From: Terriglobia bacterium
GTDB taxonomy: Bacteria; Acidobacteriota; Terriglobia; Terriglobales; Acidobacteriaceae
NCBI GenBank assembly: GCA_020073385.1
Contig: JAIQFH010000060.1
Location: forward strand, 1-42,503
Reading direction: 5' to 3'
DNA length: 42,503 nt
How positions within the stretch are numbered: position 1 is the stretch's first letter; each line of letters begins with the position of its first letter. Both the position numbers and the translations under genes were made by a program. A model generated the notes under the pieces. It did no database searches and was not told the DNA's origin. It saw only the letters and a program-made list of their open reading frames with translations. Below are positions 25,886 through 35,100 of the stretch, one piece after another.

Positions 25886-26890
25886 GTGTTCAAAGCAAGA
25901 ATCTGGTGGTTCGCGATGGTAGTCCTGGCTTGCGGTGTCAGCACCGCGCACGCGCAATCCTACAAATATTTTCGGCTGGGAAATCCGGGCGACGTCGAGA
26001 CCAAGGCGAGCTTTGGCATTGCCATGATGGGCGGTGGCAGCGATCTGGATGAAGCGTTTCGCTGGCTTTGTAAGAAGGGCAACGGTGGCGACTTTCTTAT
26101 TCTGCGAGCGACCGGGGACGACGATTACAACTCGTACGTCAATGGTTTATGCAAGGCGAATTCCGTGGCGACACTGATCCTTCCCGACCGCGCGGCAGCC
26201 GAGGATCCTGCGGTCGCAGAAATTATTCGCAAAGCGGAGGTCCTCTTTGTCTCCGGGGGCGATCAAGCGAACTACATTCGTGGCTGGGAGGGCACTCCCG
26301 TCCAGAAGGCAATGAATGATGACATTGCGGCGGGGAAGCCGATTGGCGGGACCAGCGCCGGACTCGCCGTGGAAGGCGAGTTCGTGTACGGGGCGCTCGG
26401 TGACAAGCCGGACGATCAAAACCTGGCATCAGCTGATGTTCTGGCGAATCCATATTTGGAGCGAGTCACGCTGGTAAAGGACTTCCTCAAAATCCCAGGT
26501 CTGGGGAATCTCATCACCGATTCGCACTTTGCCAAACGCGATCGGCTGGGACGCTCGCTGGGATTTCTGGCGCGCATCATGAACGATGGATGGAGTTCCT
26601 CTCCGCGGGAGGTGGCGATTGATGAAAAGTCCGCGGTGCTCGTCGAACCCGACGGGAAGGCGAAAGTCGTGGGCACCGGCAAGGGTGCTTACTTTCTTAA
26701 GCCAACAAGGGTGCCGGATGTTTGCGAGAAGGGCGCTCCGCTGACGTTTCTTGGGATCAATGTCTATCGTGTCCCATCGGGCGGGCATCTTGATCTGAAC
26801 GCGTGGAAAGGTGACGGCGGCACGGCGTACTCACTGTCTGTGCGGGCGGGGAAGATCGAGAGCACGCAAGAGAGAGCCAGGATTTACTGA
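25886..26890 (+). CDS. Exported cyanophycinase-like peptidase (family S51)
   Basis: The protein has 334 residues with a signal peptide (basic start, W-W-F-A-M-V-V-L-A-C, cleavage near A-H-A-Q at 21-24). The S51 nucleophile is Ser157 in G-G-T-S-A-G-L-A; V-S-G-G-D-Q-A-N at 122-129 and a late D-S-H-F segment fit the cyanophycinase branch. Cyanophycinase cuts the Asp-Arg polymer cyanophycin to beta-Asp-Arg dipeptides. Extracellular forms let bacteria feed on released cyanophycin. No cyanophycin synthetase gene is in the window, so scavenging or another beta-aspartyl peptide is more likely than storage. The start is GTG at 25886. It is a single gene, convergent with the DUF4406-like gene 33 bases downstream. 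Confidence 0.88.
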   Translation: MFKARIWWFAMVVLACGVSTAHAQSYKYFRLGNPGDVETKASFGIAMMGGGSDLDEAFRWLCKKGNGGDFLILRATGDDDYNSYVNGLCKANSVATLILPDRAAAEDPAVAEIIRKAEVLFVSGGDQANYIRGWEGTPVQKAMNDDIAAGKPIGGTSAGLAVEGEFVYGALGDKPDDQNLASADVLANPYLERVTLVKDFLKIPGLGNLITDSHFAKRDRLGRSLGFLARIMNDGWSSSPREVAIDEKSAVLVEPDGKAKVVGTGKGAYFLKPTRVPDVCEKGAPLTFLGINVYRVPSGGHLDLNAWKGDGGTAYSLSVRAGKIESTQERARIY

Positions 26891-26923
26891 TTCGGGCTTT
26901 GCAAGGTCGACACTTGGCCGCGG

Positions 26924-27304
26924 TCAATTCACCGGTGGAATCTCTTCCAGGCTCCTGTAAATTGCCAGCCCAAGACTTTTGCCGACGCGCACCATCTCGT
27001 CAGCCCCGGCCGAGGCGCCCCCGACTCGAAGTACAGCGTCGCACTTTTCGAGAAGGCGGACGGCGATCGGATGGAAAACTTCATCGAATACCTTGTCGCC
27101 GGTCTTCTTGGATCCCCCCAGTTCTGCCAGAGGCAGCGCCAGCCATTCGCCGAGGATTGGAATGTGTCCGGCACGGAAGATCGGCAGCGCGTAAGACTCC
27201 ATCTGCTGCACATTTTTCTTGATCAGAGCCGGATCGTCATTGGTGCCGGAGCGGTACGGGCCGGCAATCAAGATCATCTGCGCTTGCGATGCTTTCGCTG
27301 TCAC
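26924..27304 (-). CDS. DUF4406/nucleoside deoxyribosyltransferase-like protein
   Basis: This 126-residue cytoplasmic protein begins (after a short lead) with M-I-L-I-A-G-P-Y-R-S-G-T and continues with R-A-G-H-I-P-I-L-G-E-W and a later L-E-K-C-D-A-V-L-R-V-G-G-A-S-A-G-A-D-E-M. This pattern matches the small Rossmann-like DUF4406 / nucleoside 2-deoxyribosyltransferase-like group. Activity cannot be stated. The GTG at 27304 has GGAGGAGG immediately upstream, which favours it over the ATG at 27277. It begins 19 bases after the GH32 stop, so the two are surely cotranscribed, though no functional link is obvious. Confidence 0.8.
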   Translation of the reverse strand: MTAKASQAQMILIAGPYRSGTNDDPALIKKNVQQMESYALPIFRAGHIPILGEWLALPLAELGGSKKTGDKVFDEVFHPIAVRLLEKCDAVLRVGGASAGADEMVRVGKSLGLAIYRSLEEIPPVN

Positions 27305-27323
27305 GAACCTCCTCCAGATACTT

Positions 27324-28835
27324 TCACGAGCATAACGAACCGGTGAGGCGGTCTCTGGAAATCGGTTGCATTCCCCAGGTATGCAGCGACGCGATTTTTA
27401 CGCTGCCATCGAGCTTCATTTGCAGCGGACCGGAGGGGATCTGGTAAACGCGCGCGGTAAGGGCGACGGTCTCGTTCACGAAGACTTCCACGACCGAGCC
27501 GTCGAGGAACATGTGCAGCCGCACGGGGGATCCCGCAGGCCCTGGGAGTGGTGCAGTAATCGCGTTCACGCGAAGTTCGCGACTCCCTGATTGGCGGGAA
27601 CATGAGACGGATACGAAGTCTCCAGCATCCGAGTAAAGGCGCAACTTAAAGTCATCGGCCCTCGGCTGGAGATGCACTTCTATCTCGGCGGCAACATCCT
27701 CGATTCGAACCGCATCGATGTTCCCGGCGTCACCAGCGCGGAGTTTCCCAGCGACGGGCGCTACCTCCGTCTGCAATTCGTTTTGCGAACTCAACGAAAG
27801 CACGCGCGGAAGGGACATCGCGCCCGCCCATCCCGCTGCAATCAGATCGGTGTCGGGGCGCGTTTCCGGAATCCATCCCCAGAGAATGCGTCTACCGTCG
27901 GCGTCGAGCATGGTCTTTGCCGCGTAGTACGAGCCCCAATCGACCACTCCTTCTTTCTCCGGGGTGAAGCGCTGGTTCGTGTACGTGCCCACCTTCCACC
28001 GAACTTTGCCCATGGTGGAGATCAACAGCACATGCCTGTTGCCCAGCGGAAAAAAGTCGGGGCATTCCCACATCTCACCGGTATCAACCGGATTCATGCT
28101 CGCGCTCTTGCTCGGTGAACCTTCGATCAGCGGATGCAAATATGTCCAATGGCGCAAATCTCTCGAAGTATAAAGGAGGATCATCCCACCTTTGCCACGC
28201 GCGCCCGAGCCGAGGATCAGCATCCAGTTTTCCCCCTCGTGCCACAAGGCTGGATCCCGGAAGCCGGTGACGTCGAGTCCGGGGGGCGGCGACGAGATGA
28301 CGGGTTCGGGAACCTTCTTCCATGTCCGCAGTGCATCATCCTGCGCAACCGCGAGGCATTGTGTTTCGCGCCACGTGTGGACTCCATCGCGAAGTGTTGC
28401 GTCGGCTGATGAATTCGGAGGTGCCACCGCTGTATAGATCACAGTGGGCTTCCCGTTATCGAGGACGGCGCTGCCGCTGAAAACTCCGTCCGAATCGGGA
28501 CCGCCACGGGTAGGCGCGAGCGCGATGGATTCGTGCTGCCAGTGGATCATATCGGGGCTTGTCGCATGTGCCCAATGCATGTTGCCCCAGGTCGCGCCGC
28601 TGGGATTGAACTGGTGAAACATGTGGTAGCGGCCGCCGAAATAGATCGGACCGTTGGGATCGTTCATCCAGTTGTGCGAAGGCAACAGATGGTACTGCGG
28701 CCGCAGCGGGTCGGAAGCCAGTTTCCGGCACAGGCTCGCATCGCCGGAATCGCCGCTGCCGAGACCGCGGGTCCACACAGAACCGACTGCGGCTGCGCCC
28801 GACATTTGGAGGAACGTTCGGCGAGAAATAGGCAT
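27324..28835 (-). CDS. GH32 beta-fructosidase, Tat-exported
   Basis: Family GH32 enzymes cleave terminal or internal beta-fructosyl bonds in sucrose, levan, inulin or raffinose. The 503-residue protein has the nucleophile Asp59 in W-M-N-D-P-N-G, the transition-state Asp194 in F-R-D-P (193-195) and the acid/base Glu257 in W-E-C-P-D (256-260). A C-terminal beta-sandwich follows (from about residue 360). The N-terminus S-R-R-T-F-L-Q-M-S-G-A-A-A-V-G is a twin-arginine signal, so the enzyme should be folded before export. The ATG at 28835 (GGTGGA upstream) begins this signal; an earlier start at 28871 adds 12 unlikely residues. Fructose released outside the cell would match the fructokinase-like gene at 35877. 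Substrate length preference cannot be told. Confidence 0.95.
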   Translation of the reverse strand: MPISRRTFLQMSGAAAVGSVWTRGLGSGDSGDASLCRKLASDPLRPQYHLLPSHNWMNDPNGPIYFGGRYHMFHQFNPSGATWGNMHWAHATSPDMIHWQHESIALAPTRGGPDSDGVFSGSAVLDNGKPTVIYTAVAPPNSSADATLRDGVHTWRETQCLAVAQDDALRTWKKVPEPVISSPPPGLDVTGFRDPALWHEGENWMLILGSGARGKGGMILLYTSRDLRHWTYLHPLIEGSPSKSASMNPVDTGEMWECPDFFPLGNRHVLLISTMGKVRWKVGTYTNQRFTPEKEGVVDWGSYYAAKTMLDADGRRILWGWIPETRPDTDLIAAGWAGAMSLPRVLSLSSQNELQTEVAPVAGKLRAGDAGNIDAVRIEDVAAEIEVHLQPRADDFKLRLYSDAGDFVSVSCSRQSGSRELRVNAITAPLPGPAGSPVRLHMFLDGSVVEVFVNETVALTARVYQIPSGPLQMKLDGSVKIASLHTWGMQPISRDRLTGSLCS

Positions 28836-28917
28836 GAGTCCACCGTTACGGATCTGAACAGAACCCAACATCAGTGTGGTCTATTTCTTACCATATCGAG
28901 AGCAAAGACGGGTTGGA

Positions 28918-28923
28918 TATAAT
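28918..28923 (+). promoter_or_regulatory. -10 element of the TPR gene
   Basis: A consensus TATAAT ends 21 bases before the ATG at 28945. The predicted transcript start near 28930 rules out upstream starts at 28876 and 28927 for the TPR protein. No good -35 is visible. Confidence 0.5.
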
Positions 28924-28944
28924 CGAGTGAAAGTTCCACAGTTC

Positions 28945-30717
28945 ATGGTGTTGCGATCTCCTTTCCAACTAGGCTATTCGATCGCTCTCGCGCTTGCGTT
29001 GCTGGTGAGCGAGGGTGCGCTGGCACAATCGCACTCACATTCCGCCAAGTCTTCCGAGCAAACGGCGCTGCAGAGAGGGCAAGAAGCGCTGAAAAAGGGA
29101 GACCTCGCGCAGGCTCGCGCAGAGTTGGAGAAAGCCGTACGCCTGGCGCCGAACGACGCGACTGCGCAGTCGGCACTTGGTTGGGTGCTGGCCTTGCAAG
29201 GACAGAGTGACGCAGCCATCGAGCATCTCCGTGCCGCGATCCAGTTGAAGCCTGCGTTCGTGCAAGCCCGCCTGACTTTGGCAAGCGTGCTGTCACAGCA
29301 AGGCAAGGCAGCGGAAACCGAGCAAGAACTGCGCACAGCCGTGAACATCGCTCCCGAGAATGCTGAGGCGCACCGGATGTTGGCTAAGGTTCTCAGCACG
29401 AAACCCGGCGACGAGGCTCTCTCGCACATGCAGCGGGCCGTGGACTTGGATCCGAAGCGCGCAGACCTTCGTGATGACCTGGGAACGATTCTCGCGCAAC
29501 GCAATCGCGATCAGGAGGCGGAAGGCGCGTTCAAAGAAGCGCTGAAGTTGGATCCTGGTCTGGAACTGGCGCATTTTCACCTCGGGGTGGAGTATCTGCA
29601 GTCCCACAACCTGGACGACGCGGGCAGCGAATTGAGGCAAGCCATCCACTCGGTGCCTCGCCACGCCGAGGCGCACTTCTATCTGGCCAAAGCACTGGCT
29701 GAACAGTCCAAAAGTGAGGAAGCGCTGGACGAGCTGCGCCAGGCTGGTGCCCTGAAGCCAGGTTGGTTCGAGCTGCAGGTGGAATTAGGGATTGCCAGCC
29801 AGCGTGCCGGAGATGTGGAAGGAGCGGTGAAGGCATTCGATCAAGCCCTCACGTTGCATCCGGAAGATGCGGAACTCTACAACGATCTGGGGCTCACGCT
29901 GGTGCAAAAGGGGGATGCGGAAAATGCTATTCCAAAATTCCAGAAGGCGACGCAGCTTCGTCCGCAGGACGGATCGTTTCGCGGCAATCTAGCCATCGCC
30001 TACCTGCAGTTAGCGAATTTCGATGCGGCCATCACGGAACTTGATACTGCAATCAAGCTGGCGCCGGGAAACCCTTCTCTGCACTACAATCTCGCGCTGG
30101 CGTACAAGTTAAAGGATCAGCTCGACAAGGCCGTCACCGAGTTCCAGGAGGCGATTCGTATCCAGCCGTATCTCGCGGACGCCCATTACGCTCTGGGGGT
30201 TCTATTCTGGCAGCGCGGCGAATTTGACAACGCCACCGACGAACTCAGAAAGGCGGTTCAAACGAAACCGGATTATGCGGAGGCGCACTACACTCTTGGA
30301 ACTGTTTACAAGCAGCAGGGGAAAATCGCTGATTCAGCCAGCGAACTGCGGGAAGCGATTCGGCTGCAGCCGGATTTCGCCGGTGCGCACATCACTCTGG
30401 CAGGCGTGCTCAGGCAGCTGGGAGACGCCGACGGAGCTGCCGCCGAGGCGAAGGAAGGCGCCCGAATCTCGGCGATGGCCAACAATCTGCAAGCGGCAAC
30501 CGTTTCGACGAACTCTGGCAAGCGACTCCTTGCAGCGGGAGATCTTGATGGCGCAATCGCACAATTCCGATCAGCCGTGCATTCGGACCCGAAATATGCG
30601 GTGGCACATTATCAGCTTGGACTTGCCCTACAGCAGAGCGGCCAAGCGGACGAAGCAAGGAAGGAGTTCGAGAAAGCTGCCGAGTTGAATTCGCAGTTAA
30701 AGGCTCCGCCGAGGTAG
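28945..30717 (+). CDS. Exported tetratricopeptide-repeat protein
   Basis: The 590-residue protein has a signal peptide (M-V-L-R-S-P-F-Q, a long Leu/Ala core, cleavage near A-L-A-Q) and then about fifteen 34-residue TPR units spanning nearly all the rest. The TPR consensus is clear (A-x-x-x-L-G-x-x-L-x-x-x-G-x-x-x-x-A followed by A-x-x-L-x-P). A His/Ser-rich segment (S-H-S-H-S) follows the signal. TPR proteins bind other proteins and have no catalytic role themselves. It is divergent from the GH32 gene and its stop is only six bases from the end of the convergent regulator. It may be a periplasmic scaffold for the sugar system, but this rests only on position. Confidence 0.9.
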   Translation: MVLRSPFQLGYSIALALALLVSEGALAQSHSHSAKSSEQTALQRGQEALKKGDLAQARAELEKAVRLAPNDATAQSALGWVLALQGQSDAAIEHLRAAIQLKPAFVQARLTLASVLSQQGKAAETEQELRTAVNIAPENAEAHRMLAKVLSTKPGDEALSHMQRAVDLDPKRADLRDDLGTILAQRNRDQEAEGAFKEALKLDPGLELAHFHLGVEYLQSHNLDDAGSELRQAIHSVPRHAEAHFYLAKALAEQSKSEEALDELRQAGALKPGWFELQVELGIASQRAGDVEGAVKAFDQALTLHPEDAELYNDLGLTLVQKGDAENAIPKFQKATQLRPQDGSFRGNLAIAYLQLANFDAAITELDTAIKLAPGNPSLHYNLALAYKLKDQLDKAVTEFQEAIRIQPYLADAHYALGVLFWQRGEFDNATDELRKAVQTKPDYAEAHYTLGTVYKQQGKIADSASELREAIRLQPDFAGAHITLAGVLRQLGDADGAAAEAKEGARISAMANNLQAATVSTNSGKRLLAAGDLDGAIAQFRSAVHSDPKYAVAHYQLGLALQQSGQADEARKEFEKAAELNSQLKAPPR

Positions 30718-30723
30718 CGGAAA

Positions 30724-31983
30724 TCAATTGCCGCGGCTGCGCAGTGCCACCAAGTCCTCTACCACCGGCACACCGTGCGCGATCTTTACACGAAGCAAAG
30801 CTTCGAACGGCTTGAGGTCAGCGACTTTTGACACATTCAGGCGCCGAAGCAGTTCCTTAATCGAGTCCTCACGGCAAACGTATTCGACGGCGGCCTGTGT
30901 TCCAAACGTCGAGTTTCCGGCAAGAATCAAGACAGAACGGGATGGATCCAGACCTGGAAGAAGGGCGATAACAGCATAGTCCTCTACAGTCGGCTGATTC
31001 GCCGGTGTTGCGAGAAAGTTCTCCGGTTCGCCCGGTTGAGGATGAACGTTAAGGACCGCCAGATCTCCTTTGCGCGGGCCCGAGTCCAGCCGCTTGAAAA
31101 TAAACTCGCGCGTTCCGGGAATGTCGAGCAGCGTCAGATTCTCCGAAGGAGATCCAACGAAGATCAGATCGTAATTCTTTGCGTCATCCAGAGTAAACAG
31201 CGCGCCGCGCTTTACGCGTAACGGTCGGTTCAGCAAGAAGAAAACTCGATCAAGTTGATGGATCGCCAGAACCTCTCCGACGCCCGTGTAGTGGTCGAGA
31301 ATGAAGGAGCGTGCGTCTGATGCGGGATTGAAGTAGCGCATCCCGGTTTCCGGGCGCCCGACGAAGCTCCCGTTGCTGAAGACGACCAGGGGTTCTTGAG
31401 AACCATCTACGAAACGACTCCAGAAAAGCCGGTAAGCTGCTGGCACCGCTTGGACGGCAACCGGTTGGTTGCGATCTCGTGAGAACAGGAACGCGCTGGT
31501 CGCCACAGACGCAGCGAGAAGAACCAGCAGGACCCCGACCGCAATCACCCATCCACGATTTGACGGTCGAGCCTCCGCCTTCTTCTCGGGTACTTCAATC
31601 CCCGGTGCTGGCGTTACCAATGCGTCTGGCTTGCCGCGCAAGTGAAACGCCAAAACGTAGGAGCCTTTGGGAATTTCCACGAGGATCGGGTCGGTGACGC
31701 CTTCATGCGCGTAGTACTCTGCCAGCTTTACGCGAAGGCGTCCGGCTTGGACCCGGACGGTGGAGTCGCTCTGCGGATCAAATCCTGGCGGCCGCCCAAG
31801 AACCTCGGTCGCGATCTGGTATTCCTTGAGTGCCACGCCCGGGTGATCGAGGGAGTGTTCGGCGAGGTAGCGCAACAGGCGACAGAGAGACTCGGAAGAG
31901 TGGAGGCTATGGCTTTTGGTAAGTCTCTCTACTTGCTGGAAGCATTCCTCACGCCCAACATCGAAACTGTGTGTTACGGCCAT
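30724..31983 (-). CDS. Membrane-anchored winged-helix-type regulator
   Basis: The 419-residue protein has an N-terminal ~110-residue domain with the pattern L-C-R-L-L-R-Y-L-A-E-H, L-K-E-Y-Q-I-A-T-E-V-L, F-D-P-Q-S-D-S-T-V-R-V-Q-A-G-R-L-R-V-K-L-A-E-Y-Y and I-P-K-G-S-Y-V. This is a family abundant in Acidobacteria and related to winged-helix (CadC/OmpR-like) domains; DNA binding is inferred. A single membrane helix lies at about 144-167. The C-terminal ~250 residues should face the periplasm and have no domain I recognise. A one-membrane-span layout recalls CadC/ToxR regulators. The gene is divergent from the TonB-dependent receptor gene (187 bases between starts), so the receptor is the likely target. 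The ATG at 31983 starts the frame. Confidence 0.8.
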   Translation of the reverse strand: MAVTHSFDVGREECFQQVERLTKSHSLHSSESLCRLLRYLAEHSLDHPGVALKEYQIATEVLGRPPGFDPQSDSTVRVQAGRLRVKLAEYYAHEGVTDPILVEIPKGSYVLAFHLRGKPDALVTPAPGIEVPEKKAEARPSNRGWVIAVGVLLVLLAASVATSAFLFSRDRNQPVAVQAVPAAYRLFWSRFVDGSQEPLVVFSNGSFVGRPETGMRYFNPASDARSFILDHYTGVGEVLAIHQLDRVFFLLNRPLRVKRGALFTLDDAKNYDLIFVGSPSENLTLLDIPGTREFIFKRLDSGPRKGDLAVLNVHPQPGEPENFLATPANQPTVEDYAVIALLPGLDPSRSVLILAGNSTFGTQAAVEYVCREDSIKELLRRLNVSKVADLKPFEALLRVKIAHGVPVVEDLVALRSRGN

Positions 31984-32170
31984 ATGACCGGGAAGTAACC
32001 GAGCTGCCTATCCTGCTCTAAACCCACAACTTGGCGTAGGTAACAGTATCAAACCTAGTGAAACATAATCCAGATAATTGTTTTGTATTACGAATGCACC
32101 CCATCTGTTCCAAGCGTCTCTCCTGCATTTCTGGGGCAATCTGTTTTTGTGAAATCTGAGGAGGAAGTTC

Positions 32171-35100
32171 ATGAGAAGGTCTCTGTGGTTCGCAGTGACT
32201 ACGATGAGTCTTCTGTGCGGATTGGCAGGCACGAACGCTGCCGGCCAGGCAATCTACGGCAGCATTCTGGGCACAGTGACCGATCCGTCCGGGGCAGCCG
32301 TTAATGGAGCGAAAATTATCGCGACCAGCCAGACGAAGAACATCTCCGTCGAGGGCGCCTCGAACGAGAGTGGCAACTATTCGATTACTCACCTTATGCC
32401 CGATGTCTACACGGTTCGAGTCGAGGCCAGCGGGTTCAAGACTCTCCAATTCAAGGACATTCAGGTATCTGCGGATAACGGCTCCCGCGTCGACGGACAG
32501 TTCCAGGTCGGCGGAGCTTCCGAGACCGTCGAGGTCACCAGCGAAGCGCCCCAGCTCAAGACGGACCGCGCCGATGTCGCCGTCGAATTCACCGGAAAGC
32601 AACTTCAGGAACTTCCCGTTTACAACCGCAGCTTCCAGAGCCTAGAGTTGCTGACCCCTGGAACTCAAATCCTGAGCGACTGGGGCCATGCGGCCACAGA
32701 AAATCCCCAAGGCAGCAAACAGATTTTCGTCAATGGGCAACACTTCAGCGGCACAGGTTATGAGCTAGACGGGACGGACAACCAAGACCCGATCCTTGGG
32801 ATCATCATCGTGAATCCAAGTCTGGATACGATCGAAGAGACCAAGATTACGACTCAGAACTACGACGCTGAGTTCGGCAAGGCAGTCGCCGGAATTATGA
32901 CAGCCCACACCCGATCGGGCAGCAACGCCTTCCACGGAAGCGGCTACTTCTACGATTTGGATCCGGTTGATCCGGCTAAGAACCCGTTCACCGGTTCCGC
33001 GTCGCCTAACAGCTGGAAGCAATTCGGCGGTGCGATCGGTGGGCCAATCATCAAGAACAAGCTGTTCTTCTTTGGCAACTACGAGGCTACGCGCCGCACC
33101 TCAGGCGTCTCGCTGCTTACGTCTGTTCCCACCCAACTGGTGCGGGACACCTGCCTCAACGCATCAAGTTCGACTTGCGACCTGAGCGAGTATCTCGGTT
33201 TCGCGCACAGTGGTGGTAACGGCCAAGTGTACAACCCGTACATGACGCAAGGCGCAAGAACTCTTTACACCGGCAATGTAATCCCGCAAACCGACTTGCA
33301 GACTGTGGACGCAAACTTCGCCGGATCGGGGCTGACCACTTCGGAAAGTATCCTGGCCATGTTGCCGGCTCCGAATGCCCCGGGTGCCAGCGGCTCGAAC
33401 GGGACATACGACAACTTTACAGCGAATGGAAGCGGCACCTTTAACGACTACCAGTACGTCACGCGTATTGACTACACCGTCGGCCAGAAGATGCAGCTCT
33501 TCGGCCGCTACACGCATGCCAACTTCAAATTGTCTGGCAAGCCGGTGTTCGGCAACGCCATCGGCGGCCCTGGTTTGGGCTATCTGGGATTGGGCGGCCA
33601 GTCGCTTATCAACAACTACAGCATCGCTGCTGGCTTCAACTACACGCTGTCGAACACATTGCTCACGGATTTCCGTTTCGGATATTTCCGCTATAATCCG
33701 CACTCGACGAAATTCGACCAAAGCAATGGAACCGCAGCCTCGTCTCTGGGATTACCAGGACTGAACATTGCTTCGGATACCACAACGAACGGTCTGCCCG
33801 GGTTCTTTTTCGACCAACTCGATACGCAGTTTGGCGAGGCCCTGAATATTACTCGCTGCAACTGCCCTCTGATTGAAAAAGAGCAAGGCTACCAGTTCGC
33901 CAACAACTGGACAAAGATGTACGGAAACCATCAGTTCAAGTTCGGTGCGGACCTGCGGCACGCAACCAATTTGCGTGTTCCGTCCGATTCGAACCGTACG
34001 GGCCAGTTGAATTTCAAACACGATACTACCGGTGACGGAAACGGCACCGGCGGTCTGGACCTGGCCTCCTTCTTGTTCGGGGCTGTCGGATACTTTGACC
34101 GTTATGTCGGTTCACCGACCGAACCAAACTCCGTGGAAACCCAGAACCGGTATTTCTTCTACGGCCAGGACACCTGGCGCGCCACCCACAAGCTGACCGT
34201 GAACTACGGTCTGCGTTGGGAGTACTACACACCGGAATATGTCAACGGCAAAGGCAATGGCGGATTCGCCGTGCTGCCGGAAGGCGTTATCCGAGTTGCG
34301 GGTTACGGCGATATCAGCATGAATGGCAACACCAAGGCCAATCTTGGGCTGTTTGCTCCACGGTTAGGCATCGCCTATGAACTGAATCCCAAGACGGTTG
34401 TCCGCATGGGATACGGGCGCAGTTTTGACATCGGAGTGTTCGGTTCGTTGTTCGGCCACACCGTAACGCAGAACCTGCCGGTGCTCGCCGATCAAGTTCT
34501 GCAGTCGCCGACTTTCGACAACAAAACCACCGCCTTTAATTTCACAGGAGCGTGCCTGCCCGCCTCGGGGGGTTACAACCCTGCGATTTGTGGGCCGGCA
34601 GATCCTCAGAGCGCGTTTCCGGTAATCCCGAGCAACGGAATCCTGCCTCTATTCGGGCCTTCCGGAACGGTCTCGCCTCACATTCGGCCTGACAAACTGG
34701 TGGCGCCAACCGTCGATGCGTGGAACATCACCGTGCAGAGACAAGTCACGAACAAGTTGAGCATCGAGGCCGGGTACGTAGCCAATCACGGCAGTCATAC
34801 GTTCAAGGGCACCGGCCCCACATACAACGTGAACCAGGCAACAGCTGTTGGTTTCGGAACGTTGTCCTACGCTCAGCGGTCACCGTACAACACTGCGTTC
34901 ACGACTCCGTACACGGATGCTCTTGGCAACACCACCAACGTTGTCTGTTGCGGTGGTCAGTCAATGGGTTACGCTGGCAACGACGGAACCAATTCTTACA
35001 AAGCATTGCAGATCACCGTTAACCAGCGGACGAATGCAGGCCTGACCCTGTCGGGCTCTTACACGTATTCCAGAGCCCTCGACAACGACGGTGGCTACCA

